Source: an uncultured Bacteroidales bacterium (GTDB taxonomy: Bacteria > Bacteroidota > Bacteroidia > Bacteroidales > UBA932). Taken from it: a stretch of DNA of 64,000 bases. Position 1 is the stretch's first letter. Every line of letters starts with the position of its first letter. Below, in pieces: positions 42,535-52,113 of this stretch. The stretch covers positions 1-64,000 of the forward strand of contig CAKUXR010000018.1 in the NCBI GenBank assembly GCA_934700615.1, given 5' to 3'. The notes beneath the pieces were generated by a model. That model did no database searches. It was given only the letters and a program-made list of their open reading frames with translations, and was not told the DNA's origin. The translations under genes and the position numbers were made by a program.

Positions 42535-45500
42535 ATGGTTATGCGAAAATTCAGATTCATTTCAGTGGCCATTACGATGCTGGCAGCATTTCTGCTTCTG
42601 CTTGCACCTGAGATGTCCGCTCAGAATACCAATAAGATAAAGGTGTCGGGTACTGTCCTGGATACCTCCGGCGAGCCGTTGCCGGGTGTCGGTGTCCTGG
42701 TGAAAGGCACCAAGACAGGCGTGTTTACTGACGTCGACGGAAAATTCACAATTTCAGTAAGTTCCGATGCCGTTCTGGAAGTGTCATCCATGGGATTCGT
42801 GACCGAGAACGTGAAAGTCGGCGGCAAGACAAGTCTCACGATCAGGCTCGCTTCAGATGCCACGGTGCTTGATGATGTCGTGGTCATCGGTTATGGCGCG
42901 GTGAAGAAGCAGGACCTTACAGGTTCAGTTACCAATGTGCAGATGAATGACTTGAAGGCGGCCCCTGCGCAGTCCGTGGACAATGCGCTCCAAGGTAGGA
43001 TTGCCGGTGCCGACATCATGTCCACCTCCGGTGAGCCGGGTGCGACGACCACCATCCGAATCAGGGGCTCACGCTCCATTACCGCTTCCAACGAGCCGCT
43101 CATCGTCGTCGATGGCATCATTGACGCTATCCATGACCTGAATGATATCAATGCAGAGGATATCGCCTCCCTTTCCGTGTTGAAGGATGCGTCTTCTACT
43201 GCGATTTACGGTTCGCGCGGTTCCAACGGTGTCATCATCATTACGACCAAGGCCGGAACGGGAAGCAAGGGCAAGCCGAACATCAGCTTCAAGGCTGACC
43301 TCGGATTCTCGCAGCTGCCAAGCCATCTGGACATCATGAATGCCAGTGAGTTCGCGATGTACAGGAATGACCTCGCCTCATTCGGAGCAGACCAGTATCA
43401 CCCGGGACTCTCCATCAATACCCCGTTGAAAGACAATGTCTATCCTGACCCGCTTTCAATGACAGGAACGAACTGGATCGACGAGATTACCAGAACGGCG
43501 ATGTACCAGAACTATTCGCTTTCTCTCACTGGCAAGACCGATGCGGGAAGCTATTATTCTTCATTCTCTTACAACAATTCTGAGGGTATCATCCTGGACA
43601 GCGGACAGAAGCGTTTCACAGGCCGTATCAAACTGGACAGGCAACTGTTCAAGTGGATGAAAGTCGGGTATAACGGTTCTTATACATGGAGACATAACGA
43701 TGAGACCAAGACTTCTATCGGAGGTACTTCATGGTGGGGAGCAGCCCAGTATCTTAGCCCTATGCTGAAACCTCAGGATGTGGAGAACAACCTCTACTAC
43801 GGCGGACAGAAGTACAACAGCCCGATTGCCGTGGTAAAACTCAATACCCATTATCTGGAGCGCCATTCCATGAATCATGCGTTCACGGCAGAGGTCACTC
43901 CGGTTAAGAACCTGACATTGAGAAGTATCCTCTCATATTATCTGTATCAGAGACATACCTACAGGTATTACAGCGGAAGGCTCCCGGCAAAGGCTGACAA
44001 CCAGGGCGGTGATGCCTACAGGGCAGAGTATGATGAGAATTCCATCTCCAACGAGACAACATTGAACTATATCATGAAGACAAAGAGCGGCCACACATTG
44101 ACGCCGATGCTGGGTTTTTCGGCTTACCGCTATGCTGCCCACAACTTCACGTTGTCCGGTTCAGGATATATGGATGACGCCGTTCTCTGGAACAATATGA
44201 CGGCTGTCCAGGACAAGCAGACTTATGATGCCGGGACAAGTTTCTCCAAGAAGACCAAGATGTCGGCTTTCGCCAGACTTGACTACAACTACAAGTCCCG
44301 ATACTATATCACGGCTACCGGACGTTATGACGGCGCTTCCAACTTTGCCGCCAACAACAAATGGGCGTTCTTCCCGTCGGCTGCATTGCGTTGGAACATC
44401 GCCAATGAGCCGTTCATGAAGAACGTGACATGGATTGACGACCTTGCATTGAGGACAAGTTACGGTGTTACGGGTAATGATGCCATCAGCGCATATCGCT
44501 CACTTGCAGCGATTTCCACTACGACCAACGGCTATATTTTCAATGGCTCCCAGCCTGTTGCCGCCTACAGAAGCCGTCTCGCTTCCCCGGATTTGACTTG
44601 GGAGAAAACAGCTCTCGCAAACTTTGCGTTGGATATGTCAATGTTCAAGGGGCGTCTGAACATCACCGCGGAGATTTATTCTTCCAAGACTTCTGACCTG
44701 CTTCTTTCAGTTCAGGAGCCTACCCAGACCGGTTATTCGTCCAGGCTTACCAATATCGGACGTACATCCAACAAAGGTATCGAGTTGTCTATCGAGTCGA
44801 TGAACATTGCGAAGAAGAATTTCCAGTGGTCAACGAACTTCACGATTTCCCATAACTCCCAGAAAGTCGAAGATATCGGTTCCGAGGATTTCGTGACTGC
44901 ATATTCTTCACCAGGGAACAACTCTTATATGATGTATGGTTATGTGAAGGGTTATCCTCTGAACTCTCTTTGGGGCTTCAAGTACGGAGGAACATGGAAG
45001 AGTCAGGAGGAAATCGAGAGAAACAAGATTACAAAGACGTATGTGGTCCCGGGCTATGTGGTCGGAGGCGCCAGATACTATGACATTGACCATAATGGTA
45101 CTCTGGATCAGAAGGACCTTGTATATCAGGGAAATGCGGATCCATACCTCTATGGCGGCCTTCAGAACAACTTCTACTGGAAAGGCATCAAACTCGGTGT
45201 TTACCTTACCTATTCGCTCGGAGGAAAGCTTTACAACTACAGTGAATTCTACATGGCAGGCTCCACATTCACGAACCAGTACCGCTACATGCTGGATGCA
45301 TGGCATCCTGTCAGAAATCCGAACTCTGACATTCCAAGGGCAGGTGCCAAGACTGATGCCGCCCTCGCGAGTGACTTCATGATTCATGATGCATCTTATC
45401 TCCGTCTGAAGAACGTGAGCCTCGGCTATACCTGGGATTTGCACAAGTCCAAGGCTCCGGTGAAAGACATAACGTTCACGGTGAGCGGTGAGAACCTGTA

Positions 45501-45633
45501 TCTCTGGAAAAAATACAACGGATTCGATCCTGACGTTTCTTCTTCAGGAACCTCATCTACGCTAAGACGACTGGATATCGGCGCATATCCTAAGGCGCGT
45601 ACAGTCATTTTCAGTATTCAAGTCAGATATTAA
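42535..45633 (+). CDS. susC: SusC/RagA family TonB-linked outer membrane transporter
   Basis: A 1032-residue transporter. Signal peptide (about 1-30, ending MSAQ); CarboxypepD_reg-like domain (about 38-112, VSGTVLDTSGEPLPGVGV); plug domain (about 115-240) with the SusC signatures VVVIGYGAVKKQDLTGSV and YGSRGSNGVIIITTK; then a 22-strand barrel ending in the usual aromatic residue (IQVRY). It imports large ligands captured by its SusD lid using TonB energy. The start directly follows the upstream stop; a second ATG two codons on is equally possible. The symbol is used for the family, not for starch specificity. Confidence 0.94.
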   Translation: MVMRKFRFISVAITMLAAFLLLLAPEMSAQNTNKIKVSGTVLDTSGEPLPGVGVLVKGTKTGVFTDVDGKFTISVSSDAVLEVSSMGFVTENVKVGGKTSLTIRLASDATVLDDVVVIGYGAVKKQDLTGSVTNVQMNDLKAAPAQSVDNALQGRIAGADIMSTSGEPGATTTIRIRGSRSITASNEPLIVVDGIIDAIHDLNDINAEDIASLSVLKDASSTAIYGSRGSNGVIIITTKAGTGSKGKPNISFKADLGFSQLPSHLDIMNASEFAMYRNDLASFGADQYHPGLSINTPLKDNVYPDPLSMTGTNWIDEITRTAMYQNYSLSLTGKTDAGSYYSSFSYNNSEGIILDSGQKRFTGRIKLDRQLFKWMKVGYNGSYTWRHNDETKTSIGGTSWWGAAQYLSPMLKPQDVENNLYYGGQKYNSPIAVVKLNTHYLERHSMNHAFTAEVTPVKNLTLRSILSYYLYQRHTYRYYSGRLPAKADNQGGDAYRAEYDENSISNETTLNYIMKTKSGHTLTPMLGFSAYRYAAHNFTLSGSGYMDDAVLWNNMTAVQDKQTYDAGTSFSKKTKMSAFARLDYNYKSRYYITATGRYDGASNFAANNKWAFFPSAALRWNIANEPFMKNVTWIDDLALRTSYGVTGNDAISAYRSLAAISTTTNGYIFNGSQPVAAYRSRLASPDLTWEKTALANFALDMSMFKGRLNITAEIYSSKTSDLLLSVQEPTQTGYSSRLTNIGRTSNKGIELSIESMNIAKKNFQWSTNFTISHNSQKVEDIGSEDFVTAYSSPGNNSYMMYGYVKGYPLNSLWGFKYGGTWKSQEEIERNKITKTYVVPGYVVGGARYYDIDHNGTLDQKDLVYQGNADPYLYGGLQNNFYWKGIKLGVYLTYSLGGKLYNYSEFYMAGSTFTNQYRYMLDAWHPVRNPNSDIPRAGAKTDAALASDFMIHDASYLRLKNVSLGYTWDLHKSKAPVKDITFTVSGENLYLWKKYNGFDPDVSSSGTSSTLRRLDIGAYPKARTVIFSIQVRY

Positions 45634-45638
45634 GAGTT

Positions 45639-47138
45639 ATGAAAAGAATAAGACAAATATTGTTTTTCGCGGTTTCCGCAGCGATGGCAGTCTCCTGCTC
45701 TCTCGAGGAGGACACTTCTTCGCTCTATACTCCGGAAAATTACTTTGCGAGCAAGGCTGAGTGTCAGTCTGCCGTCAATGCCTGCTATACGCCGATCAAG
45801 TCCATATATAACTATACGTACTTCTTGGCTACGGAATGTTGTTCTGATGTGATTTCTTGTGCGTCAGGAACTTTGGATGCAAGTGTGGATATCTCTCCGG
45901 CAGTTCCGCGTCTCGGTCAGACTGTTTGGACGCAAGGATATCTAGGTGTCCAGAGATGCAATTTCGCTATTGCTGGAATTGAGGCGAGCAAGGCGATTTC
46001 TGATGAAGAAAGGCTTGCGCTCTTGTGTGAGGCCAAGACCCTCAGGGGATTCTTCTATCTGACATTGACAAGTTTTTTCGGCAACTGCCCGTTCTACTTC
46101 GACGACGTGACGGACAATGCGGTCATGAAAAGAATCGCTAAACTTCCTAGAATGGATGCGTCCGCTACACGTGACTCTGTCATGACGGACCTCAAGAAGA
46201 TTGCGCCGCTCGCTCCTCAGACCAGAACCAGTGACAATGACGGTGACCGTCTCGGTGCAGCCTGCGCGTACATGATAATCGCAAAGTGCGCGATGTGGAA
46301 CAAGCAGTGGGAGACTGCTTTGGAAGCATTGAAGGAACTCGAGACCATCTATGGCGACTTTACTCAGTATGACCTCGAAGAAAACGTGTTGTTCCGCAAC
46401 AAGAACACACCTGAGTCAATTATGGAGGTTCAGCATTCATATACCCAAGGCGGACTCATATATACGTCCAATCTGGCCTGTGTCTGCACACCTACGAAGA
46501 AGAAAGTGAATGGCGTTACTCTCTATGATGGGGTCGAGATCCCGGAATTGGGGGACCAGGCAACTACCTGGACATCAGCACGTCCCAACGTCTATTTCTG
46601 CCAGGGCCTCCAGACGAAACTCGGCAAGGACAAGAGGAAGTCACTGAACATGGCCTGGGAATATGACGGACATCCTTTCAATAGTGTCAATTCCAGGCCG
46701 TGGATGGGACCGAAATTCTGGTGTCCGGACATGCAGAGCAGTTATGACGGAAACAACTACAAGGTGTTCAGATATGCAGACGCCATCCTCATGATTGCGG
46801 AATGCTATAATGAACTTGGTGATGACGCCAAATCTGTGGAATATCTTAACAAGACACGCAATCGTGCCGGACTCGGCGACTATACATACAGAACAAGCGC
46901 GAGACTCCAGGATGAGATCAGAAATGAGCGGGCTAGGGAACTCTTCGGTGAATTCCAGCGCAAATATGACCTGGTCCGTTGGGGAATATGGTACCAGAGC
47001 GTCATGGACTACTCGGATTACCAGACTCTGGTCAACAATCTGGTTCCTTGCCGCGAATACTATCCGATTCCTGACAAGGAGGTAGTATATTCTGGCTATG
47101 CTCTGGATAACAATGAATATAAGAGGTATGGACTCTAA
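45639..47138 (+). CDS. susD: SusD/RagB family surface lipoprotein
   Basis: A 499-residue lipoprotein with signal ending AVSC and acidic residues after it (SLEEDTS). It has the tetratricopeptide-like helical scaffold of SusD proteins and the conserved C-terminal region RNERARELFGEFQRKYDLVRWG and YYPIPDKEV. It forms the hinged lid over the adjacent SusC and binds the ligand. It starts 5 bases after susC. The bound ligand cannot be read from sequence. Confidence 0.94.
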   Translation: MKRIRQILFFAVSAAMAVSCSLEEDTSSLYTPENYFASKAECQSAVNACYTPIKSIYNYTYFLATECCSDVISCASGTLDASVDISPAVPRLGQTVWTQGYLGVQRCNFAIAGIEASKAISDEERLALLCEAKTLRGFFYLTLTSFFGNCPFYFDDVTDNAVMKRIAKLPRMDASATRDSVMTDLKKIAPLAPQTRTSDNDGDRLGAACAYMIIAKCAMWNKQWETALEALKELETIYGDFTQYDLEENVLFRNKNTPESIMEVQHSYTQGGLIYTSNLACVCTPTKKKVNGVTLYDGVEIPELGDQATTWTSARPNVYFCQGLQTKLGKDKRKSLNMAWEYDGHPFNSVNSRPWMGPKFWCPDMQSSYDGNNYKVFRYADAILMIAECYNELGDDAKSVEYLNKTRNRAGLGDYTYRTSARLQDEIRNERARELFGEFQRKYDLVRWGIWYQSVMDYSDYQTLVNNLVPCREYYPIPDKEVVYSGYALDNNEYKRYGL

Positions 47139-47148
47139 AATATTGAAT

Positions 47149-49527
47149 ATGAGAAAAATATCTATATTGTCAATGATTCTGGCCGCGGCTCTTGCAGTTG
47201 TCGGGTGCAACAAGACATTCGAGATGGACTTGCCGCTTGCCGTGAGCAGCAGAGTCATTGACCTTACCAAAGATGCCGGCTCTACACATATTATTATATA
47301 TGCTAACGGAGACTGGACTGCAAAATTCGTCGGGTCTGCCGAGTGGGCGTCCCTTGATCGTCTGAACGGCAGTGGCAATTCTGAGCTCGTGTTGGGGTTT
47401 TCTGCAAACTATGGTCTGTCAAGAAGGCTTGCCATCGCTCTTTCCAAAAATGAAATGAAAGATACCATCGTGGTAAATCAGGCAGGTACTCTTTCCGAGC
47501 CTGAACTCACTTGGCCTTGTGATAGCGTATCAATGTGCAAATCAGCCGGCAGGGCAGCATTGACAATCAGTTCGAACCTGTTCTACTCCCTTCAGAATAC
47601 TTCATATTCGGTAGAGTATGGAGATGGTGCCGCGGACTGGATTTCCGATGTGGTTTTCGACGGAAGGTCAATGTCATTCGGCGTTTCTGATAATTCTTCA
47701 AGTACGCTCCGCAGGGCTACAATCGGAGTGAAAGTACAGATTCCTGGCAACAGCAAGACTGAGGACAAGGAGGAGACCTTCGAGCTCCGCGTGTCGCAGG
47801 ATTCCGAGGATGCAGCTTTGGAACTTGCTGAGGCTGAGACTCTTGTCGGTATGAAAGGATCTAATTCGATAGAGACATTGAAGAATACTGTGTGGGCTTA
47901 TGCTGAAGACTTGGCCTATACTGTGGATTATACTCCGGAGGTTGCTCCTGAAGATGCATGGATTTCAAATCTGGCATTGACTTCAAACGCTCTGACATTC
48001 GATACTGATGACAACATGTCGGGCGATGACCGCAGCGCTGTGATCAAAGTGCTGTTCAAGGGAGTTGAGGTCGCTGAGAAGACAGTCATGCAGGATGTCT
48101 ATCCTGTGGTTGTGGACTTCGCCGCGCTAAGAAACTATCCTGAGGGAGAACTGACTGCGCGTGAGTATATTGACGGTTATATCGTGAGTGAGAATGGTAC
48201 TGCTAATGTTTGTCAGAATCCTCAGACTGCTCAGTACAAGTTCGACACCAATGAGAGCATACGTACCGCAATCATCGAGTCCCTCGATGGCAAGTACGGA
48301 TTCGCCATCAAGTATAAGAAGTTGGCTCAGAATACATTGCCTCGTTACTCGAAGGTCCGTATCTCTTTGCGCGGCCTGACATTGACAAAGAACAGTGACC
48401 CTGAGTATTACACTCTTACCGGTATGACCGAAGACAATGTCACTTCTGTAGAAGAGCCTAACCGGGATGCGGTTCCTGCCAAGAGGAAGAGCGTGTCCGA
48501 GCTTACAGATGCTGATATCTTTACTCTCGTGTCCCTCAAGGATATGGAGATTGTATTCAAGGACGGAAGCTACACCAACTGCACTGACGGTTATGCCAAG
48601 AAGACTGATCTCAACCAGGCAGGCGGTTCGGCTCCGAGATGGGATGTCGCTCCGTTGCTGCTGACGGACAAGAACGGGCAGACCATATCAATGCTGACCA
48701 ACTCGCTGGTAGAGTGGAGAAGGGACGGGACCGGCGTGGCTCAGGGTTCAGGTGATTTCAAAGGAATCATCGTTGCTGAAACTCTGGTCCGCTATGGCAA
48801 TCGAGGCAGATATCAGATCAGGCCAATGGTAAAGGACGACATAGCATTGACAGATGCTCCATTTTCCAAGACTCTGGTGGAGTGGAACTGGAACGATGCG
48901 AAGAATGATTCTGCACCGGAGATAGGCGCCGGAAACATTTCCGGTGTGGCAGTTTCACTGGCTCAGGATTATAATGCTCTGGTTCATACCAATGTCGCGA
49001 CCAGCCGTACTGAAAAAGTGGCTTCGGGTGCCGGAGGAAAGGGCGTCGTGAACAACCAGGCCGCTTACTTCACTGCTACTTGGGAAGTGGGCTCTTCTTT
49101 CGACGTGGACTTCTCTACGGCTGGAATTTCCGGTACAAATCTCCAGTTCGGTTTCGTATGGGGCCATGGAAAGGGTGGAAACACCAACATTGACACTCCT
49201 TCAAGATGGAGGCTGCTCTATTCTGTGGATGACGGCGAGTCTTTCAAAGAATTTGTTCCGATGGTGAAGAACCGTTCTATCGTGTGGTGGACAAATACTG
49301 CTGTGGACTCTGCCCCCGGTTATACGGACCACATGTTTCAGCTTCCTCAGGAGTGCTTCGGAAAGGAGAAGGTGATTGTAAGATTCCAGGTGGTCGACAA
49401 TGTCTGTGACATTGACCCTAAGTCGTCATCAAGTACTTGGCAGACAGCTCTTTCCATTGAGAAAGGTACGTTTACCAAGACGTCGAATCCGCTTCGTTTC
49501 GGTGCGATAACCGTCAGATACAACTAG
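47149..49527 (+). CDS. BACON/DUF5689-like surface lipoprotein
   Basis: A 792-residue lipoprotein with signal ending VVGC. Up to three BACON-like repeats fill about residues 30-320 (ending VNQAGT, RVSQDSE, VMQDVY). A DUF5689-like region follows at about 325-570 (ALRNYPEGELTAREYIDGYIVS, then FTLVSLKDMEIVFKDGS and RYQIRPMVKDDI), which I take to be OB-fold-like. The last 210 residues are a beta-sandwich ending FGAITVRYN. No catalytic motif is visible. I chose ATG 49149 minus 2000, that is 47149 (MRKISILSM). It starts 10 bases after susD and is likely to bind substrate outside the cell. Confidence 0.75.
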   Translation: MRKISILSMILAAALAVVGCNKTFEMDLPLAVSSRVIDLTKDAGSTHIIIYANGDWTAKFVGSAEWASLDRLNGSGNSELVLGFSANYGLSRRLAIALSKNEMKDTIVVNQAGTLSEPELTWPCDSVSMCKSAGRAALTISSNLFYSLQNTSYSVEYGDGAADWISDVVFDGRSMSFGVSDNSSSTLRRATIGVKVQIPGNSKTEDKEETFELRVSQDSEDAALELAEAETLVGMKGSNSIETLKNTVWAYAEDLAYTVDYTPEVAPEDAWISNLALTSNALTFDTDDNMSGDDRSAVIKVLFKGVEVAEKTVMQDVYPVVVDFAALRNYPEGELTAREYIDGYIVSENGTANVCQNPQTAQYKFDTNESIRTAIIESLDGKYGFAIKYKKLAQNTLPRYSKVRISLRGLTLTKNSDPEYYTLTGMTEDNVTSVEEPNRDAVPAKRKSVSELTDADIFTLVSLKDMEIVFKDGSYTNCTDGYAKKTDLNQAGGSAPRWDVAPLLLTDKNGQTISMLTNSLVEWRRDGTGVAQGSGDFKGIIVAETLVRYGNRGRYQIRPMVKDDIALTDAPFSKTLVEWNWNDAKNDSAPEIGAGNISGVAVSLAQDYNALVHTNVATSRTEKVASGAGGKGVVNNQAAYFTATWEVGSSFDVDFSTAGISGTNLQFGFVWGHGKGGNTNIDTPSRWRLLYSVDDGESFKEFVPMVKNRSIVWWTNTAVDSAPGYTDHMFQLPQECFGKEKVIVRFQVVDNVCDIDPKSSSSTWQTALSIEKGTFTKTSNPLRFGAITVRYN

Positions 49528-49588
49528 AATCAGAGAGAGGACGGCAGTGAAACGGTGCTGCCGGACTCTCCCCAAAAATATTGATATT

Positions 49589-52012
49589 ATGAATAACAAT
49601 ATGAAATATTCAGGCCTGGTATTGACTCTTTCCGTTCTTGCGTGCCTGCAGTCATGTGATTATGATGATGCTGCCGTAATCAGGAAGGTTGAGCTCGGAG
49701 CTCCTGAGAATGAGTATATTATCAATGCATCAGATACGACTTTCAATGTCGCTGTCTATTCCAATGCAAAGTATCATCTGGAGGTGCTGGACGGCGCTGA
49801 TTCCTGGCTGCACATTACTGGTGAGCCGACTGCAGATGACGACAGCCTGACATTGTATTGCGAGCCTAACGTGGAATTCAGGAGAAAAGGCGTGATAGCA
49901 TTGACAAGCGACGTGGATTCCCGCAGGGATACCATCATCATCAAGCAGCGCGGCTGGAAGGTGGCCAAACTTTCGATGGAGAATACTTCTATCGTAGCGG
50001 ACGGCGGTTCAGGCGTGGTCAAGACTCCTGTAACTACCAATATCCCGTTCGACTACATGAATGTGAATACGGAATATTCCAATGAAGGAGACAATTGGAT
50101 TGAAAAGGTCAATATTGCAGCTTCTTCGGACAATAAGGCGGAGATGGAGTTTACCCTCGGCGCCAATCCGGATGCCGTTGCTCCTCGTACTGCAAGCGTA
50201 AACTTCTCATTCGTTGATGGTTGGGGAGATAAAGTGTCTCTTCAGGTGAACCTTCTTCAGAAGAGTGCCGGCAATACATTGGGACAGGTGATGAGTTTCG
50301 ACTCTTTCATTGACAAATACGCTACGGGCAAGACTGTTCAGGATTATGTGATTCTGGAGGGAGTTGTCGTCAGCAACAAGGCCGGAAGGAATGCCGGAGC
50401 CAATGAACAGAAGACGACATCTGCCGTGGACTACACTGTTTCAGAGAGGACGGTTTATCTGGAGGCGGAGGATGGCAGCAGGGGAGTCTCCATTCTTACC
50501 GCTACTGCGGAGGACAACATTTTCGAGCAGTACGACAAGGTTCAGATTCTCATGCACGGAACTGTTGCCAATCTCAAGGAGGAGCCTCTCCGTTGTGACA
50601 TTACTGGCGTTACCAAGACTATGGTCACGTCCAGAGTGTCCGGAAACAAGTCTTCTGTTCCTGTCAAGGAATTGTATATCAGGGATTTGACTGATAATGA
50701 CGTTTATACTTACGTTACTCTCAAGGATGTGGAGTTCCCTGTCAGAAAGGGGTCGCTCGTTCCTGTCAATGATGGTTATACCTGCGCAACCAACTCGAAC
50801 CGTTTCACCCAGTTTCCGCGCCTTGTCCGCGACATCAATGGTGACGATATCTATCTGACTACCAATACTGTCTGCCGTTACAGAAGCGACGGAACACGCC
50901 TTCCTTACGGCTCCGGCAAACTGTCAGGAGTTCTGGTACATGATGCGTTCCCACGTATGACATGGCGTGACGGGGCCGACCCGGCAGAGATTAATGATGA
51001 TCCACAGCTTGGCAATATCGGACGGTACCAGTTGCGGCACCAGACCAAGGACGATGTGTGGGGACAGATGAAGGATAACTTCGAGGAGGGGTTCTCGAAA
51101 CTTCTTACGGAGTACCGTTATTGGGTTCCGAATGCCTCTGATTCCACCATGTTGCCTTCCTATGGAAAGAATGGCTGGATGAACCATACATATTCAAGGC
51201 GTTATACACATACTGAGGCAAAGGAATACATAAACAAGACGATGCTCCAGCACATGAACGGAGCCCAGACATTCTGCTACCTGGGGCCTGTAGGAAATGG
51301 TACCAACCCGCTTTTCCCTGCCGTTGACAAGGCCAAGACCAACAAGAACGGCTGCGGTATCATGATGGATCTGGCGGAGGACCGCGACCAGATGCCGTCT
51401 GTCCAGTCCCTCAAGGACCTTGTTTCCTACAACGGCAACGGAACAGTCGAATGGGCCGGTCCAAATTCGAAAGCTACACCTGCTGTCAATGTCAATGGTA
51501 CCGGAAACAACTCCGGCAAAGCCTGGGTTCCGGGCGACGCCTACACCGGATACTCTAACCAATACTGGTGGGACTATGAGACGGACCGCCCGTATGCATG
51601 GCTTTTCAAATTCTCTACCGCCGGAATTTCGACAGGAGTTCTGTCAATGCAATTGTCAATGATGAACCAGGACCAGTCTTATTATGCCCCACGTTTCTGG
51701 AAGGCAGAATGGTCATACACCGATGACATGTCCGAGAAGGCTGACGGCAAGTGGCATCTGATCAGCGAGTTCTCCATCCCTGACGTATCTACTTGGTCCA
51801 ATACCTTGTTCTCGTCAAGCGTGGGCTTCAAGCAGATGAACTTCGCCCTTCCGTTGGAAATTCTCGGAAAGGACAATGTCTATATACGTATCTGTCCCGC
51901 CAATGACCTTTGCAGCGACGGTTCCGATTATGCCAATGCTCATCTGAAGGATAAAGAGTCAGGCTTGTGCACGAATGCCATCGAGTACTTCGCTATCCGA
52001 TATAACAAGTAG
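49589..52012 (+). CDS. BACON/DUF5689-like surface lipoprotein
   Basis: An 807-residue lipoprotein with signal ending LQSC and an acidic start (DYDDA). Two BACON-like domains (about 30-225, ending IKQRG and LLQKS) precede a DUF5689-like region (about 230-490: SFIDKYATGKTVQDYVILEGVVVSN begins it, and VYTYVTLKDVEFPVRKGSLVPVNDG lies near its middle). A C-terminal beta-sandwich ends EYFAIRYNK. It is closely related to the protein at 56329. I chose ATG 49589; 49601 (MKYSG) is also possible. Last gene of half A, 61 bases after its neighbour and followed by a shared terminator. Confidence 0.75.
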   Translation: MNNNMKYSGLVLTLSVLACLQSCDYDDAAVIRKVELGAPENEYIINASDTTFNVAVYSNAKYHLEVLDGADSWLHITGEPTADDDSLTLYCEPNVEFRRKGVIALTSDVDSRRDTIIIKQRGWKVAKLSMENTSIVADGGSGVVKTPVTTNIPFDYMNVNTEYSNEGDNWIEKVNIAASSDNKAEMEFTLGANPDAVAPRTASVNFSFVDGWGDKVSLQVNLLQKSAGNTLGQVMSFDSFIDKYATGKTVQDYVILEGVVVSNKAGRNAGANEQKTTSAVDYTVSERTVYLEAEDGSRGVSILTATAEDNIFEQYDKVQILMHGTVANLKEEPLRCDITGVTKTMVTSRVSGNKSSVPVKELYIRDLTDNDVYTYVTLKDVEFPVRKGSLVPVNDGYTCATNSNRFTQFPRLVRDINGDDIYLTTNTVCRYRSDGTRLPYGSGKLSGVLVHDAFPRMTWRDGADPAEINDDPQLGNIGRYQLRHQTKDDVWGQMKDNFEEGFSKLLTEYRYWVPNASDSTMLPSYGKNGWMNHTYSRRYTHTEAKEYINKTMLQHMNGAQTFCYLGPVGNGTNPLFPAVDKAKTNKNGCGIMMDLAEDRDQMPSVQSLKDLVSYNGNGTVEWAGPNSKATPAVNVNGTGNNSGKAWVPGDAYTGYSNQYWWDYETDRPYAWLFKFSTAGISTGVLSMQLSMMNQDQSYYAPRFWKAEWSYTDDMSEKADGKWHLISEFSIPDVSTWSNTLFSSSVGFKQMNFALPLEILGKDNVYIRICPANDLCSDGSDYANAHLKDKESGLCTNAIEYFAIRYNK

Positions 52013-52033
52013 TTCAGGTTCTCATATTTGAGG

Positions 52034-52092
52034 ACATAATATGATTCCTCCGTGAATTTTCGCCTGTCGGCGTGGTTCACGGAGGATTATGT
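52034..52092. terminator. Bidirectional terminator between convergent genes
   Basis: ACATAAT (52034-52040) and CCTCCGTGAA (52047-52056) pair with TTCACGGAGGATTATGT (52076-52092), leaving a 6-base bulge. An inner CGCC/GGCG stem tops the hairpin. It lies between the ends of the half-A operon and the second regulator gene and can serve both. Confidence 0.75.
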
Positions 52093-52113
52093 AATGCTAT
52101 GTGTCTGATTCAT